Assembly: GCA_019915135.1 (NCBI GenBank) | Contig: JAHLMK010000011.1 | Span: 1,116,001 to 1,180,000, forward strand | Origin: Strobilurus pachycystidiatus | Taxonomy: Eukaryota > Basidiomycota > Agaricomycetes > Agaricales > Physalacriaceae | Length of the DNA stretch: 64,000 nt | Direction of reading: 5' to 3' | Shown: in pieces, positions 34,904-49,728 of the stretch | Layout of the letters: every line of letters starts with the position of its first letter | Numbering within the stretch: the stretch's first letter is position 1 | Translations under genes and position numbers: made by a program | The notes under the pieces: model-generated | The model's input: only the letters and a program-made list of their open reading frames with translations | Database searches by the model: none | Told to the model about the DNA's origin: nothing

Positions 34904-35911
34904 TTATGCCTTCACTTCGCTGTATAGAGGAGGGGGAGTAAGTCCCTCGCTCGGAGAAACAGGAAGAGATATCCGGCCAGTAGTCGACTTGTGACGGCTA
35001 TGGCGGGAATCTGATCTCTTTACCCAGGCCTCCATGGCCGACTGGCGAAGCTCGGGTGTCAGCTCGCTGAGGGGAATGGGGGCGTAGATAGTGGGAGACG
35101 ATGGGTCAGAATTGGCGTGCGAGCGTGGCAGTATAAAGATTCGCTGCAGAGAATCTTGTCTAGATAGACTCCTGGCATTGGTGGGGAGCACACTGCGACG
35201 GGAGACATGAGAGTAGTAGTTGGACACGGCAAGGAGGAAATGTAGCTAGAGAAGACAGATTGATTAAATTGACCAGCGTGAGAAGCGGGTACATACCCGG
35301 ACAACGAGGATGACAACCATGCAAGCAACAAATGCCATGACAGCACGCTCAAACCAATGCTCACAGTTCTCGACGCTGAGTCCGATGTCGCCCATGTTGC
35401 GGAGGAGTTCCGGCTGCCTGGACATCTCGTCGCACACGCCCGACCGAGTTGTGCTACGGAAAGCGCCGTATGCACTGGCCATTGTGGCGAAGACGCAGAA
35501 GGCAAAGTCGGCGATGGAATAGTCTCTGTAGAAGCGTACGAAGGCTGGTTTGCTCTGCGACTGTCGTCAGCGGTGTGATCCAGTGCTGTCGAGCGGCACG
35601 CGCACCTTTACGACGCCTACGAAACCAACTGCACCGACTGCCGCTGCAGACATGAAGTAGGTCAGCAGCAAGCCCCAGACGACCTTGACGCCGTCGACCC
35701 GCCAGGTGTCGTTGGACGAGTCAAACTCGAATTCGGGCTCCCATTTGATTGAGCGCGACGCAGCGAGGACCTGGATGGCCAGCGCAGAGTTGGAGACAAT
35801 GGCAAGGAGCGTGATGACGAACGACGCCGACCTGCAGTACGGCGGGAACATGGTGGTGAGAGGCAGAGCCAGGCGCTGACGGGGTGCTCACCGAGCGGGA
35901 TATCTGGCCAT
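34904..35911 (-). CDS. Four-helix membrane protein of unknown function
   Basis: The first exon is MARYPAR from the ATG at 35911, spliced to SASFVITLLAIVSNSALAIQVLA. Hydrophobic helices are seen at that position, at VVWGLLLTYFMSAAAVGAVGFVGVV, in a segment ADFAFCVFATMASAYGAF and at AVMAFVACMVVILVVR. Between helices 3 and 4 lies CDEMSRQPELLRNMGDIGLSVENCEHWF, which has two Cys that could pair. The cytosolic tail is about 110 residues, Ser/Arg-rich, with SRRSVLPTNARSLSRQ, a leucine/proline block PIPLSELTPELRQSAMEAWV and an end SEGLTPPPLYSEVKA containing a possible PPxY ubiquitin-ligase-binding motif. The general design is common in basidiomycete genomes, without known function. Stop TAA at 34904-34906. 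Confidence 0.7.
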
Positions 35912-36719
35912 GCGGGCAGAAAAACGCTTTGTCAGGAGAGTGGTAGAAAGAAAGACAGACTCGCCGCGCTGACACAAACGCGCTGATCCGTCGCTGAATT
36001 GGTCATACCCAGGTCCGCTGTACTTCACATTCGCAAGCTGCCCTGCGTGCCAGCTCTTCCGCTGGCTCAACCATCAACTGTTGTCTTCAGTCTTCCCGTC
36101 TGTTGGCTTCGTTATTCCACTCATATCTGCCGCTCGCACTTCACTGCTTGACCAGTTCATCAGCACAATTATGCACGGCCATCCCGGTTCCGTGATGTGC
36201 CTGAAGTCTGAACAACTGTTCTACATCGGCGCGACACGCGACTATCAACCATATGTACCCCGCTCCCCTTCCATGAATCTCTCGCATCCGCCTTCGGTCA
36301 AAGTAGACTCTGACAGCACATACAATGTCACGTCTGACTGCTAGATCAGCATGCGCACATCTTGAATCATCGTCGGAGAAGGCGGCCGGTTGTCTCATCA
36401 AACACCATCTCGAATTGACCGAAAGTCGCTGCGACGACCGCGAACGAACAAAAGGAAGCTTGGAGTGAATTCACACGCGGCATCGTTTAGGGTGCAAGAG
36501 TGTATGGTGACCACAGGAATAGCAGACACCGCCAGGATCGACTGTGGGCTGTGGAAGGTGTCTTCCCGGAACGAGATTCACATGACACCCTGCCAATGCT
36601 CGATGGAAGTCCTGCCCAGTGCCCAGTCATGTACCTGCTCTGGGAGAAAGACCCATAATATCCACTCGCCAACTGCCACGGGGAACTCGGAGCATGGGGA
36701 TTGCCTTGACATCGAGAAA
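35912..36719. other. Intergenic region upstream of four-helix protein
   Basis: Contains the promoter of the minus-strand membrane-protein gene and the 3' flank of the glycosyltransferase gene. No coding or repeat feature supported. Confidence 0.4.
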
Positions 36720-37960
36720 TTAGCCCAGCTTCGCCTCGTATCGCCTCAGCAGCAGCCTATCAACCCATCCGCCCTCTGGAAACTCCTTGTCCCACTGATT
36801 GTGGAGATGCACACCGAAGATATTGCCCAGGACCTTATCCAAAGGTCCCCCTTCCTCCATCCCCAGCCCCATCGTCCACTTGCCCTGAGGATCGTCCGGC
36901 ACAAATGGATCGGGGAGCCTATTGTCGAGCCTGCAAGAGCGACCGTCGCTGAAACAGAACGGCAGGATCTTGAACGGAGGTATGGATCCGGCGACGAGAC
37001 GCCGCCACAGTTTGAGATACAGAGTCGATCCCCAGTCGGTGGAATCTGCACGGGGTGGAGTAGAGGTGGCCATGACATGGAATGCCTCGCACAGGTACGG
37101 GGAGTGTCGGCGGAAACGCATTAGAGCGCCATTGAATGGCTGATACAGTTTATCTGCGCCCAGGAGTTAATTTGGATTCGTGGTTGAAACGAGGCGCTCA
37201 TACCGTAACAATCCCATTGTGTAACGAACTCGTGTTCGAGGAGAGGATAAAGATCTCGAGTTAGGAGCGAGTCCATGTCAACCCATACACCGCCGTAGTT
37301 CCACAAAAGAAGAAGACGAATGAGGTCTCCATCGACCCATGCCTTCTTGTCCTGCCTCTTCAACAAGGGACTGCCTTCGAGCTCGGTGCCAACGGCCAAG
37401 CCCGGAATGTCGACAACTTTGAGGACAAACGCGTCGGGGTAGCGTCGCATATACGCCTGTAGGATCGCATTGTGTCCGAGCTCTCCATTGGACCAAAGAA
37501 TGAGACGCGACGTGTCGACATTCTGTGTCGCAAAGAAGGACTTGAGCATGTACTCCTGGCGTGGACCGAAAGGCGCTAGATCGTTCCTCCAATACGTGTG
37601 GAAATGGACGCGTTCGTTGGCGGGGACTGGTGCATGGAGGGTAGGGGGAACGGACCCTCGGATAGTGCCAGCCAGGTCATAACAGTCCAGTCCCATGCGA
37701 AGTTGCATCCCCGCTTGGACTTCGTTCTGTTTGGGGCCGTAGATGTATTTGGAGACATTATAGTCAAGGCTGACTCTGGAGTGGTCGAAGCAGCCGGCCA
37801 AGGGCGCAGTGGCCTCCACTTCCTGATGGACCCAGTCCCGGTCGTAAAATGCGAGTTCTATGTGTGGTTCATATAAATAGAAAGCGTAGGTGATGCCAAC
37901 AACGACCACTCCGAGGGTATATGCAAGTAAGCGGAGCCTTCGATGGCTAACAGAGAGCAT
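36720..37960 (-). CDS. GT32-like Golgi glycosyltransferase
   Basis: Starts MLSVSHRRLRLLAYTLGVVVVGITYAFYLY, a short basic N-terminus with one membrane anchor, hence a type II protein of the secretory pathway. The catalytic domain contains YMLKSFFATQNVDTSRLILWS, then KKAWVDGDLIRLLLLWNYGGVWVDMDSLL, where DxD binds metal and nucleotide sugar. That is the core of the Och1/GT32 type (glycosyltransferase sugar-binding region with DXD). One intron near 37150-37210 joins WDCY to DKLYQPFNGALMRFRRHSPYLCEAF in the last exon, which ends RRYEAKLG. It should transfer a hexose to a glycan or glycolipid. Donor and acceptor are unknown. Length is about 390 residues. Confidence 0.85.
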
Positions 37961-38615
37961 TTAATGGAAATATCCCATCAACGAGGGCGGGCGATGGAGG
38001 CGAGAGGAGAAGTTGTCGGTAGCACGTGGCACCACGATCCCATTACCCTTGTCCACCGACATGCACACGATGACCAGCGTAGCCGCTGCTACGCGAGCTT
38101 CCGCCCAGTCGTTGAGTCCTGTCCATGGCACATTCGACACTCCATCTCCAGCCTTTTTACTGTCTCAAGAAGACAACTTAGATAATCAGCCAGGCCATTG
38201 CAATTTGCCAGGCATTTGTCGCGAAGCTTTCTACAGCTTGGGCAGGCGGAAGGGATTGCAATCACTGGCAGTGTATGTTTATCCACGCAGTGGTCCGGAA
38301 AGGCGCTACTGTGTCACAATCAACCGCTACTGAAACTATAGACTTCTGATACGGCGCCGCACGATGAAGGAGTGGTCTTTCTGCTAGTGATGGAAGTATA
38401 GAGAAGCTTACTGTGGTCGAGGTTTCCCAACGCCCGCATAGACCAACGGTCGACACTTATACCGTCGGGGCCGGGTGTTGTGGGAGTCCAGGAAGTCATC
38501 TCCGAATCTTCAGTAACATAAGCAGGCACACCACGCATTCATACAGTTTACCTCACTTCGTCAGCACAAAGACAAAGGCAGCGGCTAGTTCCAGCCAACG
38601 CTTACCGCGACGACC
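37961..38615. other. Region between glycosyltransferase and syntaxin genes
   Basis: Serves as the promoter region for two divergent genes, the glycosyltransferase (minus) and the syntaxin (plus). A tentative Cys-rich minus-strand ORF falls inside and is listed separately. Confidence 0.4.
38089..38538 (-). CDS. Tentative small Cys-rich protein
   Basis: A possible two-intron gene begins MRGVPAYVTEDSEMTSW at 38538. Its first exon ends before GTAAGC, and acceptor CTATAG gives ISVAVDCDTVAPF in frame. A very short second intron (about 38 nt) would lead to KLRDKCLANCNGLADYLSCLLETVKRLEMECRMCHGQ. The protein would be about 110 residues with eight or so Cys. No family recognised. It begins only 78 bp from the syntaxin start on the other strand, which leaves little promoter room, so I give it low weight. 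Confidence 0.25.
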
Positions 38616-39796
38616 ATGTCCCAGTCTGACCGCCTCGCCGCCTATCGCGTATGTTAATCTCCGCCTTCCTTTCGTACCTCAACGCGTTCTCCACAGACGC
38701 AACGCCAGCAGAGTCATGAGCTCAATAACATTACTTTAAACGGGAACGGAAATGGTTATGGGTCGACCCGTGGTGATTTTCTCAACGAGGTATGTGGACC
38801 GGCTGTCTGTTGCAGCCTTGTCTCATCGTTCCTTCTCAGATTTCAAGTTTGCAAGAGTCGATCGAGCACCTGAACAATAACCTCCGGCTGATCTCTTCAC
38901 TGCATACGCGATCTTTGAGCTACACGTCATCTGACGCTGCACTAAACAACGAACTGGAAAGGGTCTCGCTTGAAACCCGCACGCTCTCTAATGCAATTCG
39001 AGACAAGATATCTCGTCTCGCGAGCGAACGCAACGATGAAATGAGGGCAAATCAGGTTGGTTTGCGCATCGGTGGCAAGTGCTGCGGAACGCTTATATCA
39101 TGAGTATAGATCAAGCTGGTCAAGTCCAAATTCATGGACTCCATTCAGGAATATCGGCGTATAGAACAGGACTTTGCGAACAAATCCAAACAACGCGTCG
39201 GAAGGCAGTTCAAGATCGGTAGGTTCTATTATGTCCGTGTCGTGGAAGCAAATCCACCACCTGCTTTCCCCTTCTAGTCAAACCCGATGCCACAGAAGCA
39301 GAAGTGCAACAAGTCATGGATCACAGTTCATCTGGGACCCAGATTTTCGCTGACGCTGTCCTATCGTCTTCTTACGGAGAGGCTCGTGCGGCCTATCGTG
39401 AAGTCCAGACTCGGCAACAAGAGCTCGCTCAGATGGAACAAACTCTGGCGGAACTAGCTCAACTCTTTAACGACGTGTGTTCTATTCCTCGTATTCCCTT
39501 GGCGCCTGTTCATCGTCCTTCAGATGGCTGTACTCGTCGAGCAACAAGACCAGGTCATCAACAACATCGAGACGACGGCGCAGGATGTCAATGTCAACAC
39601 GGAGAAGGGTTTGGAGGCGACAGAGACCGCGGTTAGACATGGTACGCCCGCTTCCCACAGACTGACTGGAAAATCTCTTGATATTCTTCACAGCTGCAAG
39701 CGCCCGTCGGAAGCGGTGGATGTGTTTTTGGCTCTGTGTCACCATCGTTGTCATCCTCGGCATCGCACTGGGTCTCTATTTCGGCCTCAAGACCTA
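38616..39796 (+). CDS. sso1: Plasma-membrane syntaxin (Sso1/Sso2 type t-SNARE)
   Basis: The ATG at 38616 begins MSQSDRLAAYR and is spliced to TQRQQSHELNN. The protein of about 290 residues has an N-terminal three-helix Habc-type region (FLNEISSLQESIEHLNNNLRLI ... ERVSLETRTLSNAIRDKISRLA), a linker, and the SNARE motif from MEQTLAELAQLFNDMAVLVEQQDQVINNIE, whose central ionic-layer residue is Gln. A basic stretch (ARRKRW) and a C-terminal anchor (CFWLCVTIVVILGIALGLYFGLK) complete the tail-anchored design. It forms the exocytic SNARE complex at the plasma membrane with a Sec9-type partner and a v-SNARE. The gene converges with sec18, 442 bp away. Confidence 0.93.
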
Positions 39797-40238
39797 ATAT
39801 ATTCATTACATATGTCTGTACATCCTACCCGTCTTCATGATTCTAATCTGCCTGTAGAGGCGCCTTGCTACGATCTACTTATCTCACGTTTGTACATGCC
39901 TTCTGTTGTCCCATATATTGAATGTATATGTAAATGTCGTTTCCATAATTAATGGTTGGCCTTAGCCAAGATGAGAGCTCTCCGTCAAAGATGCACATAT
40001 GGATGAAGGTCTGAGTAATCGAGTATCGGTGACTTCTGCAAGGTGTGCCTGTTCACTCTGAGGGGGGATGGGTGCTCTCAGATCAGGCCAAACTGCCTGA
40101 GGTACGTATTCAGCTCATGGCAACACAGACTCCCAGGATGAGCCTCGTGTATCACAATTTCACTAGCGAGTGGCGGTAATCCAAAATTTCCAAGTAGGCT
40201 ACATGTATACTATATGACAATGTTTCACAATTTTTCTA
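39797..40238. other. Convergent 3' flanks of syntaxin and sec18
   Basis: 442 bases between two gene ends. Short frames only; no feature seen. Confidence 0.5.
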
Positions 40239-43122
<2,884 letters not shown>

Positions 43123-43966
43123 GGTGGAATGGCGGGCGTGAGGTGCGTTGTGGTCGTGGAAGTGAGACCCGCAAATGGCAATAGGGCACCTTCCTGATCT
43201 GCGCAAGTCTCTGGTTGCCGCTCTCTGCTCCTGCCACTATTCTCGAACGCCAAAATTCACACTAAAATATGGCATCAACGATATGCTGTATATCTTCCAA
43301 TAGGTTCGCTCAATGCGTGAGAGATTTACAGGGCTTGGAAAGTATCACAACAAGGTCACCATCTACCAGCACCGGATATCTTTGTTCTCAGAGTCAGCCG
43401 AACCTCCAACTGGAAGAGCGCATCCAAACGCTTCTTCTTTGAACTCGTCAGTGATGCATTCACTGACACATTTAAGGCCGCGCCCATCATACTCATTCCG
43501 TCCAGCGCACGGCTGCTTATTTCTCTTCTACAGAAATGCCACGGTGACCTCGAGTTGGTCATGCTAATCACTGACACTGGCTGATCCAGCAAGATTCAGG
43601 ACGCTACACGACACCGCTTGGATAGATTGTGGCACGACAACCCTATCCCATATCCTCCTACGGCCAAGGTCGCCAGCCGCATCATCGTGTGATATCTCTT
43701 TCCCTGCCTTTCTATAGCTCGAACTGCACCGAGTGTATGGACGATTCAATACAAGCCGCCGGGGGGCGCAAGCGTTTGTATTACTGCTCTCTGTCGGGTG
43801 CTGAATTCATAACGCCAGTCAAATTCTGGTGTCGGTTTTTTGTTTCACATCTATAAGTGTGTGGGGTCACTTTGGTCTCTTCAGACTTCCGTCCATAACG
43901 GCAACGGAGACGATATAAAGCTGCTTCAATAAACCGAGTCTTCACCCAACGACATCTTCCGGGAAA
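43123..43966. other. Divergent promoter region of sec18 and esterase
   Basis: 844 bases with no supported gene. A TATA box (TATAAAG, 43914-43920) stands 47 bp before the esterase ATG, consistent with an inducible gene. The sec18 side has no TATA box. Confidence 0.5.
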
Positions 43967-46162
43967 ATGGTATCCCAACTCCCGCTGCTCTTGCAAGCGG
44001 CATCGATCCTGCAATCTCCTGTGGTTACTCTGGATAATGCAGTAGTGACAGGGATCGCGTCGGGCGCAGTGCATCAATTTCTGGGGATACCGTATGGGAA
44101 GCCACCGTGAGGCTACAGTCATTGAAGCGCAGTCGAGCATGGCGGCTAACAAGATTATAGGACTGGAAACCTTCGCTTCAATCATCCTCAAGCTGTAGAC
44201 GCGTATACCGGCGCAATCAATGCAACCACATTTGGGCCAGCTTGTCCACAACAAAATGGCTCGCCTCCAAATACCACTGGCCTCCCGCCTGAGACCTTAG
44301 CATATCTGGCTGGTTCCGATGCAGCCTTCGTGGGTGCTGAGGATTGTGGGTATCTTGTCTAGCTGCGCTCGCCTGTACACACTTATGTCGCTCCCAAGGC
44401 TTAAGTATCAACGTTATTACGCCCAAGTCGACTGAAACCTCCGAAAAATTGCCAGTGCTAGCAGTGAGTCTGACTCTGACACGTATGATATTGGGCCAGC
44501 TGAACTGACAGTGCCATGATAGTGGATTTATGGCGGTACTTTTTCTACGCTTATTCCTCCTATTGTGACTTGATCTCTTGAAGGTGGCTTTGAGGTGGGC
44601 ACGACGGAGGAGTTCAATGGCAGCGTCGTCGTCGAACGCTCCATGAAGATGGGACAGCCCATCATCTATGTTTCGATGAACTATCGCGTTTCTGGTATGC
44701 GGCCTAGTATTCATTGGTCCCATTTCTAAAAACTGAGTGCAACCTTAGCCTTTGGATTTCTACCGGGCAAGGAAGTAAAAGAGGCCGGTGTGGGAAACCT
44801 TGGACTATATGACCGTACGTCAATTAACGCATGCATCAGTCTGCATCCGACTAATGTGGCGTTCAGAGCGATTGGCCCTCCGATGGATACAAAAATACAT
44901 TGACGTATTTGGAGGCGATCCTACCAAGGTGACGATGTAAGATATCCATCCATACGATTTGTGAAATGGCACTGAGGACTTGCCATTTAGATGGGGCGAA
45001 TCTGCAGGCGCGATTTCTGTTGCTTGTCAGATGCTCATAAATGGTGGTGACACCGAAGGACTATTCCGAGCTGGTTTCATGCAATCTGGAGCACCGATTC
45101 CTGAAGGAAGCATTGAAAATGGACAAGCCTGTAAGGCTTGATGCGCAATACCTCCCATGCCTTCGCCACTGACATTTGTCTAACAGATTACGATGCCATT
45201 GTACACGGAACCGGCTGCAGGGGCTCGTCGGATACTCTTGCATGCCTTCGTGCTTTGCCTTACGATATTCTCAAGGCAGCAGTCGATAAGTCTCCAGGGC
45301 TGTTCGATTATCAAGTACGTGGATCATCGTCGATTTGTTGCTTACTAAAGCATCACCCAGGCGCTGAGTCTTGCATACGTACCGCGAACGGATGGTGTTC
45401 TGTTTCCTGAAGATATGTATCAACTTGTTCGCAAAGGCAAAATCGCGAGGGTGCCAGCTGTCAGCGGTTCGTGAGGCTAGTGTTACGGGTACACCTTCTG
45501 ACGCAGACCCTTGTCAGGTAATTGCGACGACGAAGGCACCTTGTTCTCTCTGTCGCAGCGCAATATCACAACAGATGAGGCCATGAAGGAATTCATGCAG
45601 ACGACTTTGTTTCCAACACTTCCAGAGCCCAACATCGATCTCTTGATGAGGTTGTATCCAGATATACCTGCTGAAGGCTCTCCTTTTGGCACCCCAGATG
45701 ACAACGCCCTTACGCCTCAGTACAAGCGGATTGCAGCCCTGCTAGGAGACTACGTCTTTCAAGCTCCTCGGAGATTCTTTTTCTCTGGAATGGCCGGGAA
45801 GCAGGACATCTACTCATACAGTTAGGGGTAGGCCGGTCCTCTGTGTGCCTTTCACTGATATATCTCTTTCTCTAGGTCACAAGCGACAGAAGAGCGTCCC
45901 AATCCTCGGGTCCTTCCACACGACCGACCTCGTCCTCAATAGCTACGCCATTGGTGGTGATATGCAACCTTATCTGATACGCTTCGTCGCCACTTTGGAT
46001 CCGAATGGCGGCACCGATTTTGTTTGGCCGAAGTGGACACCCGAGTCGCCGAAAATGTTGTCGTTCAATGATGGTGATGTACCGCTGAATATAACAGAGG
46101 ATACGTATAGAGAGGAAGCGATGGAAACTCTGAACAGGCTCCTCCTCGAATCTCCCCTGTGA
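43967..46162 (+). CDS. Type-B carboxylesterase/lipase
   Basis: The ATG at 43967 begins MVSQLPLLLQAASILQSP. The hydrophobic start could be a signal peptide, though it is short. Motifs of the carboxylesterase/cholinesterase alpha/beta-hydrolase family follow across about ten exons: FLGIPYGKPP, EDC disulphide/signature 2, the oxyanion loop WIYGGGF, the nucleophile elbow WGESAGA (Ser), the acidic residue in GNCDDEGTLF (Glu), and the catalytic His in LGSFHTTDL. The total length of about 540 residues is normal. It hydrolyses carboxylic esters, and fungal relatives include Candida rugosa-type lipases and sterol esterases. Substrate is unknown. The catalytic triad appears intact. Confidence 0.9.
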
Positions 46163-46539
46163 TCAATAGTAGTAGTTTGCTATGTGTCTTTGCTGCTGAA
46201 ACAAGTGCGACGTCTGTAGTATCACAAAACTAATGTTACGCATCGTTTTCAGAAGGTGAAAATAGAACGCGTGCAAGACGCGTAGAGACGTTTGATGATG
46301 GGCAATGATACTCGACGACGTCGTGATGGCGTGTTTCTAGTGGCTCTGGTGCCCCCAGCATGCCGTACTCTCCGATGTGTACAAGTTTACCACTACAAGT
46401 AAAAGGGTACAGTAGAAGTACGGGCTACAAATCGTTGCCTTCGAAGTTGCCCTCGGACTAGGAAATATTCCTGGGTTAGGGTTTACGGTATGACTTGACG
46501 ACATTATGATGATGATTCTAGCCTTTCTTCTCCCTCGCC
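46163..46539. other. Intergenic region before STIMATE-family gene
   Basis: 377 bases, no gene or element recognised. Confidence 0.4.
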
Positions 46540-48047
46540 ATGGCGGCATCCATCTCTGAGCCCACTCGAACAGGCGGCGGGCTTGCCGACCTTCTGGACG
46601 ACTATCCCGATGTTGACAAGCATTCATGCCAGCTTTTGGGCCCGACTGCTCTCGTTAGTCGCCTCCCAGACCATGCGCTATTATTGCCTTACATATAGGC
46701 TTTCCTAGATTGTCCAAGCACTTATGGGCGTATTCGTGCTACTGTCTCTTGTCTACAAAAGACATAGAGAGCATACCAAACGGCCTTGGCGGATATGGTG
46801 TGTGGCCTACCGTCCGTCCCATCGAGCTCAGTGACCGACCCGTTGCAGGCTATTTGACGTCTCGAAGCAGGTCATTGGCCAAATGTTCGTCCACGGCGTC
46901 AACGTCCTTGTCTCGGATCTTGTGTCGCAGCATTCAGACGAGAATGCTTGTGTGTTCTACTTTTTTAACATTCTCGTTGACACCACACTGGGTATGTCGC
47001 CTGCCATTCACCAATCCATCGCTCATGTCCGCAGGTGTCGCCATCCTGTACATCATTCTCCATGTTCTCACATATCTCTGTACCGACAAGTTTCATCTCG
47101 AGGGCTTTGAATCCGGTATCTACGGCAAACCTCCGTCACTAGTATTCTGGGCCAAGCAGGCAGTTCTCTACGTCGTCGCTCTAACGACCATGAAGCTTCT
47201 TGTCCTTGGTCTGCTGGCCGTATTCCCCGGCCTCTTTGTGATTGGCGCATGGCTCTTGAGTTGGACTCAGACGGGACCAGGCGACGCGCTGCAAGTGATC
47301 TTGTATGGTGAACCTCTAATTTCCGATTGAGCAAGCTAATCAAACGCATTTAGCACTATGGGCGCCTTTCCCATCATAATGAACGTTATACAGTTCTGGC
47401 TCATAGACTCGATTGTCAAGGCATCAGAACCACCGAGTCTATCTCTAGACATAGACGCACATGACGATTTCGACCGCGAACCACTATTTGGTGCGCCATC
47501 CGACGACGAAGATGATGGCGAAATTGGCCCTCAACGCCACGACATCGAGAATCCCAGACCGGTCTCTCCTCCATCTCCCCATCATCAAACGCGCTCCCGC
47601 TCACCGGACAAGTCGTCCGGTTCAATCACTCCGCTAGCGACAGAACCGAAATCGTCTGGGTCTAGTTCGCCCGAAGAGGCGCATCAGATGCATGCATACC
47701 CACCTAGCCTCTCGAGCAGCATAACCTCGGACTCTTCGATGTCATCAATACCCCCCATTCGCGAGGCCAAGATGATCAAGAAGAAGAAACAGCCTCCTGC
47801 TCCTTTACATATACGACGAACGTCACAGCCTGTCGTCAACTCTCCTGCACCAGCGTCTGCCCCTCCCCCTGTGAAGGTAGCAGAGCCTGTAGAAGACTGG
47901 GACAACTCGTGGGGTGACAATGATGATTGGGCGGACAGAGTGGGAGAGGAAGAATGGACTGGGCGGAGGATGCACGACAAGAAGGAAAACCTCAAGGAAG
48001 TGTGGGATCTACATGAAACGGAATCGCACGTACACGTTCACGATTAG
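46540..48047 (+). CDS. STIMATE/TMEM110-family membrane protein
   Basis: Starts MAASISEPTRTGGGLADLLD. After DKHSCQLLGPTAL an intron leads to IVQALMGVFVLLSLVYKRHRE and [25 protein letters not shown]. These are the core signatures of the STIMATE family (yeast YPL162C, animal TMEM110). Further helices are FFNILVDTTLG|VAILYIILHVLTYL, AVLYVVALTTMKLLVLGLLAVFP and TMGAFPIIMNVIQFWLIDSIV, with VFWAKQ between. A hydrophilic tail of about 200 residues is Ser/Pro-rich and basic-acidic (KKKKQPPAPLHIRRTSQP) and contains a WDNSWGDNDDWADRV repeat of acidic-Trp character. The animal protein regulates STIM1-Orai coupling at ER-plasma membrane junctions; the yeast protein is vacuolar. The role in this fungus is not known. 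Confidence 0.85.
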
Positions 48048-48235
48048 GATTTTCTATGTACACCACTCGCGTTCTTAGCCATACATATTGTTAATATACA
48101 CCTCACGAGAAAACGTGTTCCAACTATAGCGTTGCGGCGTTGCTTTCCTTTTCGGGAGTTGTCCTCAGCTGCTCCTCTCACCTACTCCACCACACTACGA
48201 CACGCCGACCGCCACCACCACTGCTCTGCTTGACC

Positions 48236-49177
48236 ATGGCTGCCACTCATTCTGACGCCGGGGCAGATGCGACGTCTGTGCCACCGCTGCCACCATCCGC
48301 TTCAAACCCAAAGCCAAAGGGCATCCTCAAGAATGCGCCTCAAGGCCAAGGACAGGGACAGTGAGGACCTGTTGCTGACTCTGTCCTAACGTGTCGCTCA
48401 GCCACTCTGTAGCAGCCTGCAGTGGGACGAGGCCAACCTGGCACTGACGGAGATCCAGAAAGACAGTCTCATGAAGATCACCGAGCCGAAGACGCCCTAT
48501 GTGCGCTACAACGCCGAGACTGACGAGGTCGAAGGCGGTGAGTGTCCCTGCTGTCTCCAGATGATCGCCTCTCATCTATCAGCGCCACACCAGACATTCC
48601 CGACTTTGATCTGAACGGGCGCTACCCCGACTCACCGACCCGCTCTGCCAGCTCAATCCGCTCCATCTCCCCCACAGGTGCCGACACGTCGGGCCCATCC
48701 TCCCGCCGCACCTCCGTCTCTAGTAGCGGTCGCCCGTCCGCCTCGGTATCGGGCCGATCTGCGAGCACCGCGTCCAGCCGAAGCACTAGCTTCAACTTGC
48801 CGGACGAGGCGCGGTCTGGAATCCGCGCCGATGAGCGTGATGTCGGCGGAGAAGTTGAGTTTGGCGAAGAGATGGACGAGGAAAGTGCGTACATTTCCTG
48901 CAAGATAATGGTTAGTGGTAATTTACCAAATCCCAGCTGCTGCCAAACACGCTGCATTCGTGCGTGCCAGAGGACGGCACTATTCCAACGAGGCCGAGGC
49001 TATGAAGGTAATTGCATCATGATTCGAGTGTGTATACCGCCTGACTCTGGTTGACAGCGCGCTGCCGAGTTGATGGAGGAGGAAGATGACGATGAAGGAG
49101 CGGATTCGCCGATGGAGTCTGAAGTTCCTCCTATGCCACCTTTGCCCCGAGTGAACGGCAATGGCCACGGCCCCTAG
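48236..49177 (+). CDS. glc8: Protein phosphatase inhibitor 2 (IPP-2/Glc8)
   Basis: Begins [14 protein letters not shown]. The motif KPKGILKN corresponds to the KGILKN PP1-docking element of inhibitor 2. [31 protein letters not shown] gives the second PP1-binding helix and the TP site phosphorylated by cyclin or GSK3-type kinases in homologues. A Ser/Arg-rich linker follows ([13 protein letters not shown]). [26 protein letters not shown] is the conserved C-terminal helix (HYNE-type) that covers the PP1 active site, ending in an acidic tail and GNGHGP. It binds and modulates the type-1 phosphatase catalytic subunit (Glc7), in cytosol and nucleus. Short introns separate these blocks. Confidence 0.9.
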
Positions 49178-49728
49178 GCTTGACTTTCTCTGCTAACATC
49201 TGTACCATTTAGGATTTGTTGTAACTCAAATAATTCACGGACGATTCCCCTCAACGCCACATTTATCCGGATATGGCCGGATGTTGCGCTTTATCCGCTT
49301 CAGGTCCTGACTCCTGAGGCCTGATTGAGCGGGCCGTGTCACTGCCTCGTCTCATCAATGACAGACTCGTACCTATGCGGCTCTATGCGCGGTAAGATGC
49401 GGTTTGTGTCTAATCAAGGTGATATATAGAGCCGAGGCCGGAAACATGGGTCACCACCTTCAAGCACACTTCACAGTCTTGCATACTGACACTTTTGACG
49501 CGTCGACAACTACAGTCTTCTCGACGGTCCGTCAAGTAATTGACTATGACGGGCCGTATGTACGGGCTGCAATGTCTTGCCTCTAGTTCGGCAGTATGTC
49601 CGCCTCGAGCACCTGACATCCAATTCAAAACGTCGAGGCGGGTAAACCTGTTGACAGTCCCTTGACCCCGCACTGCTATAAAGAACGTTGGTAATCGAGG
49701 CCCGCTGTGCCTTCCTCGTTCACTCTCC
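49178..49728. promoter_or_regulatory. Promoter of L-arabinitol dehydrogenase gene
   Basis: 551 bases with no gene. TATAAAG lies at 49677-49683, 46 bp before the ATG. A CreA-type site (CCCCGC, about 49667) sits just upstream, as expected for a carbon-repressed gene. An inverted CCGG-rich patch (TCCGGATATGGCCGGA) occurs near 49266-49281. Confidence 0.5.

Noticed and set aside
36390..37124. Plus-strand open frame of about 240 codons
   Set aside because: Its second half is antisense to the last exon of the glycosyltransferase, and the first half has no motif.
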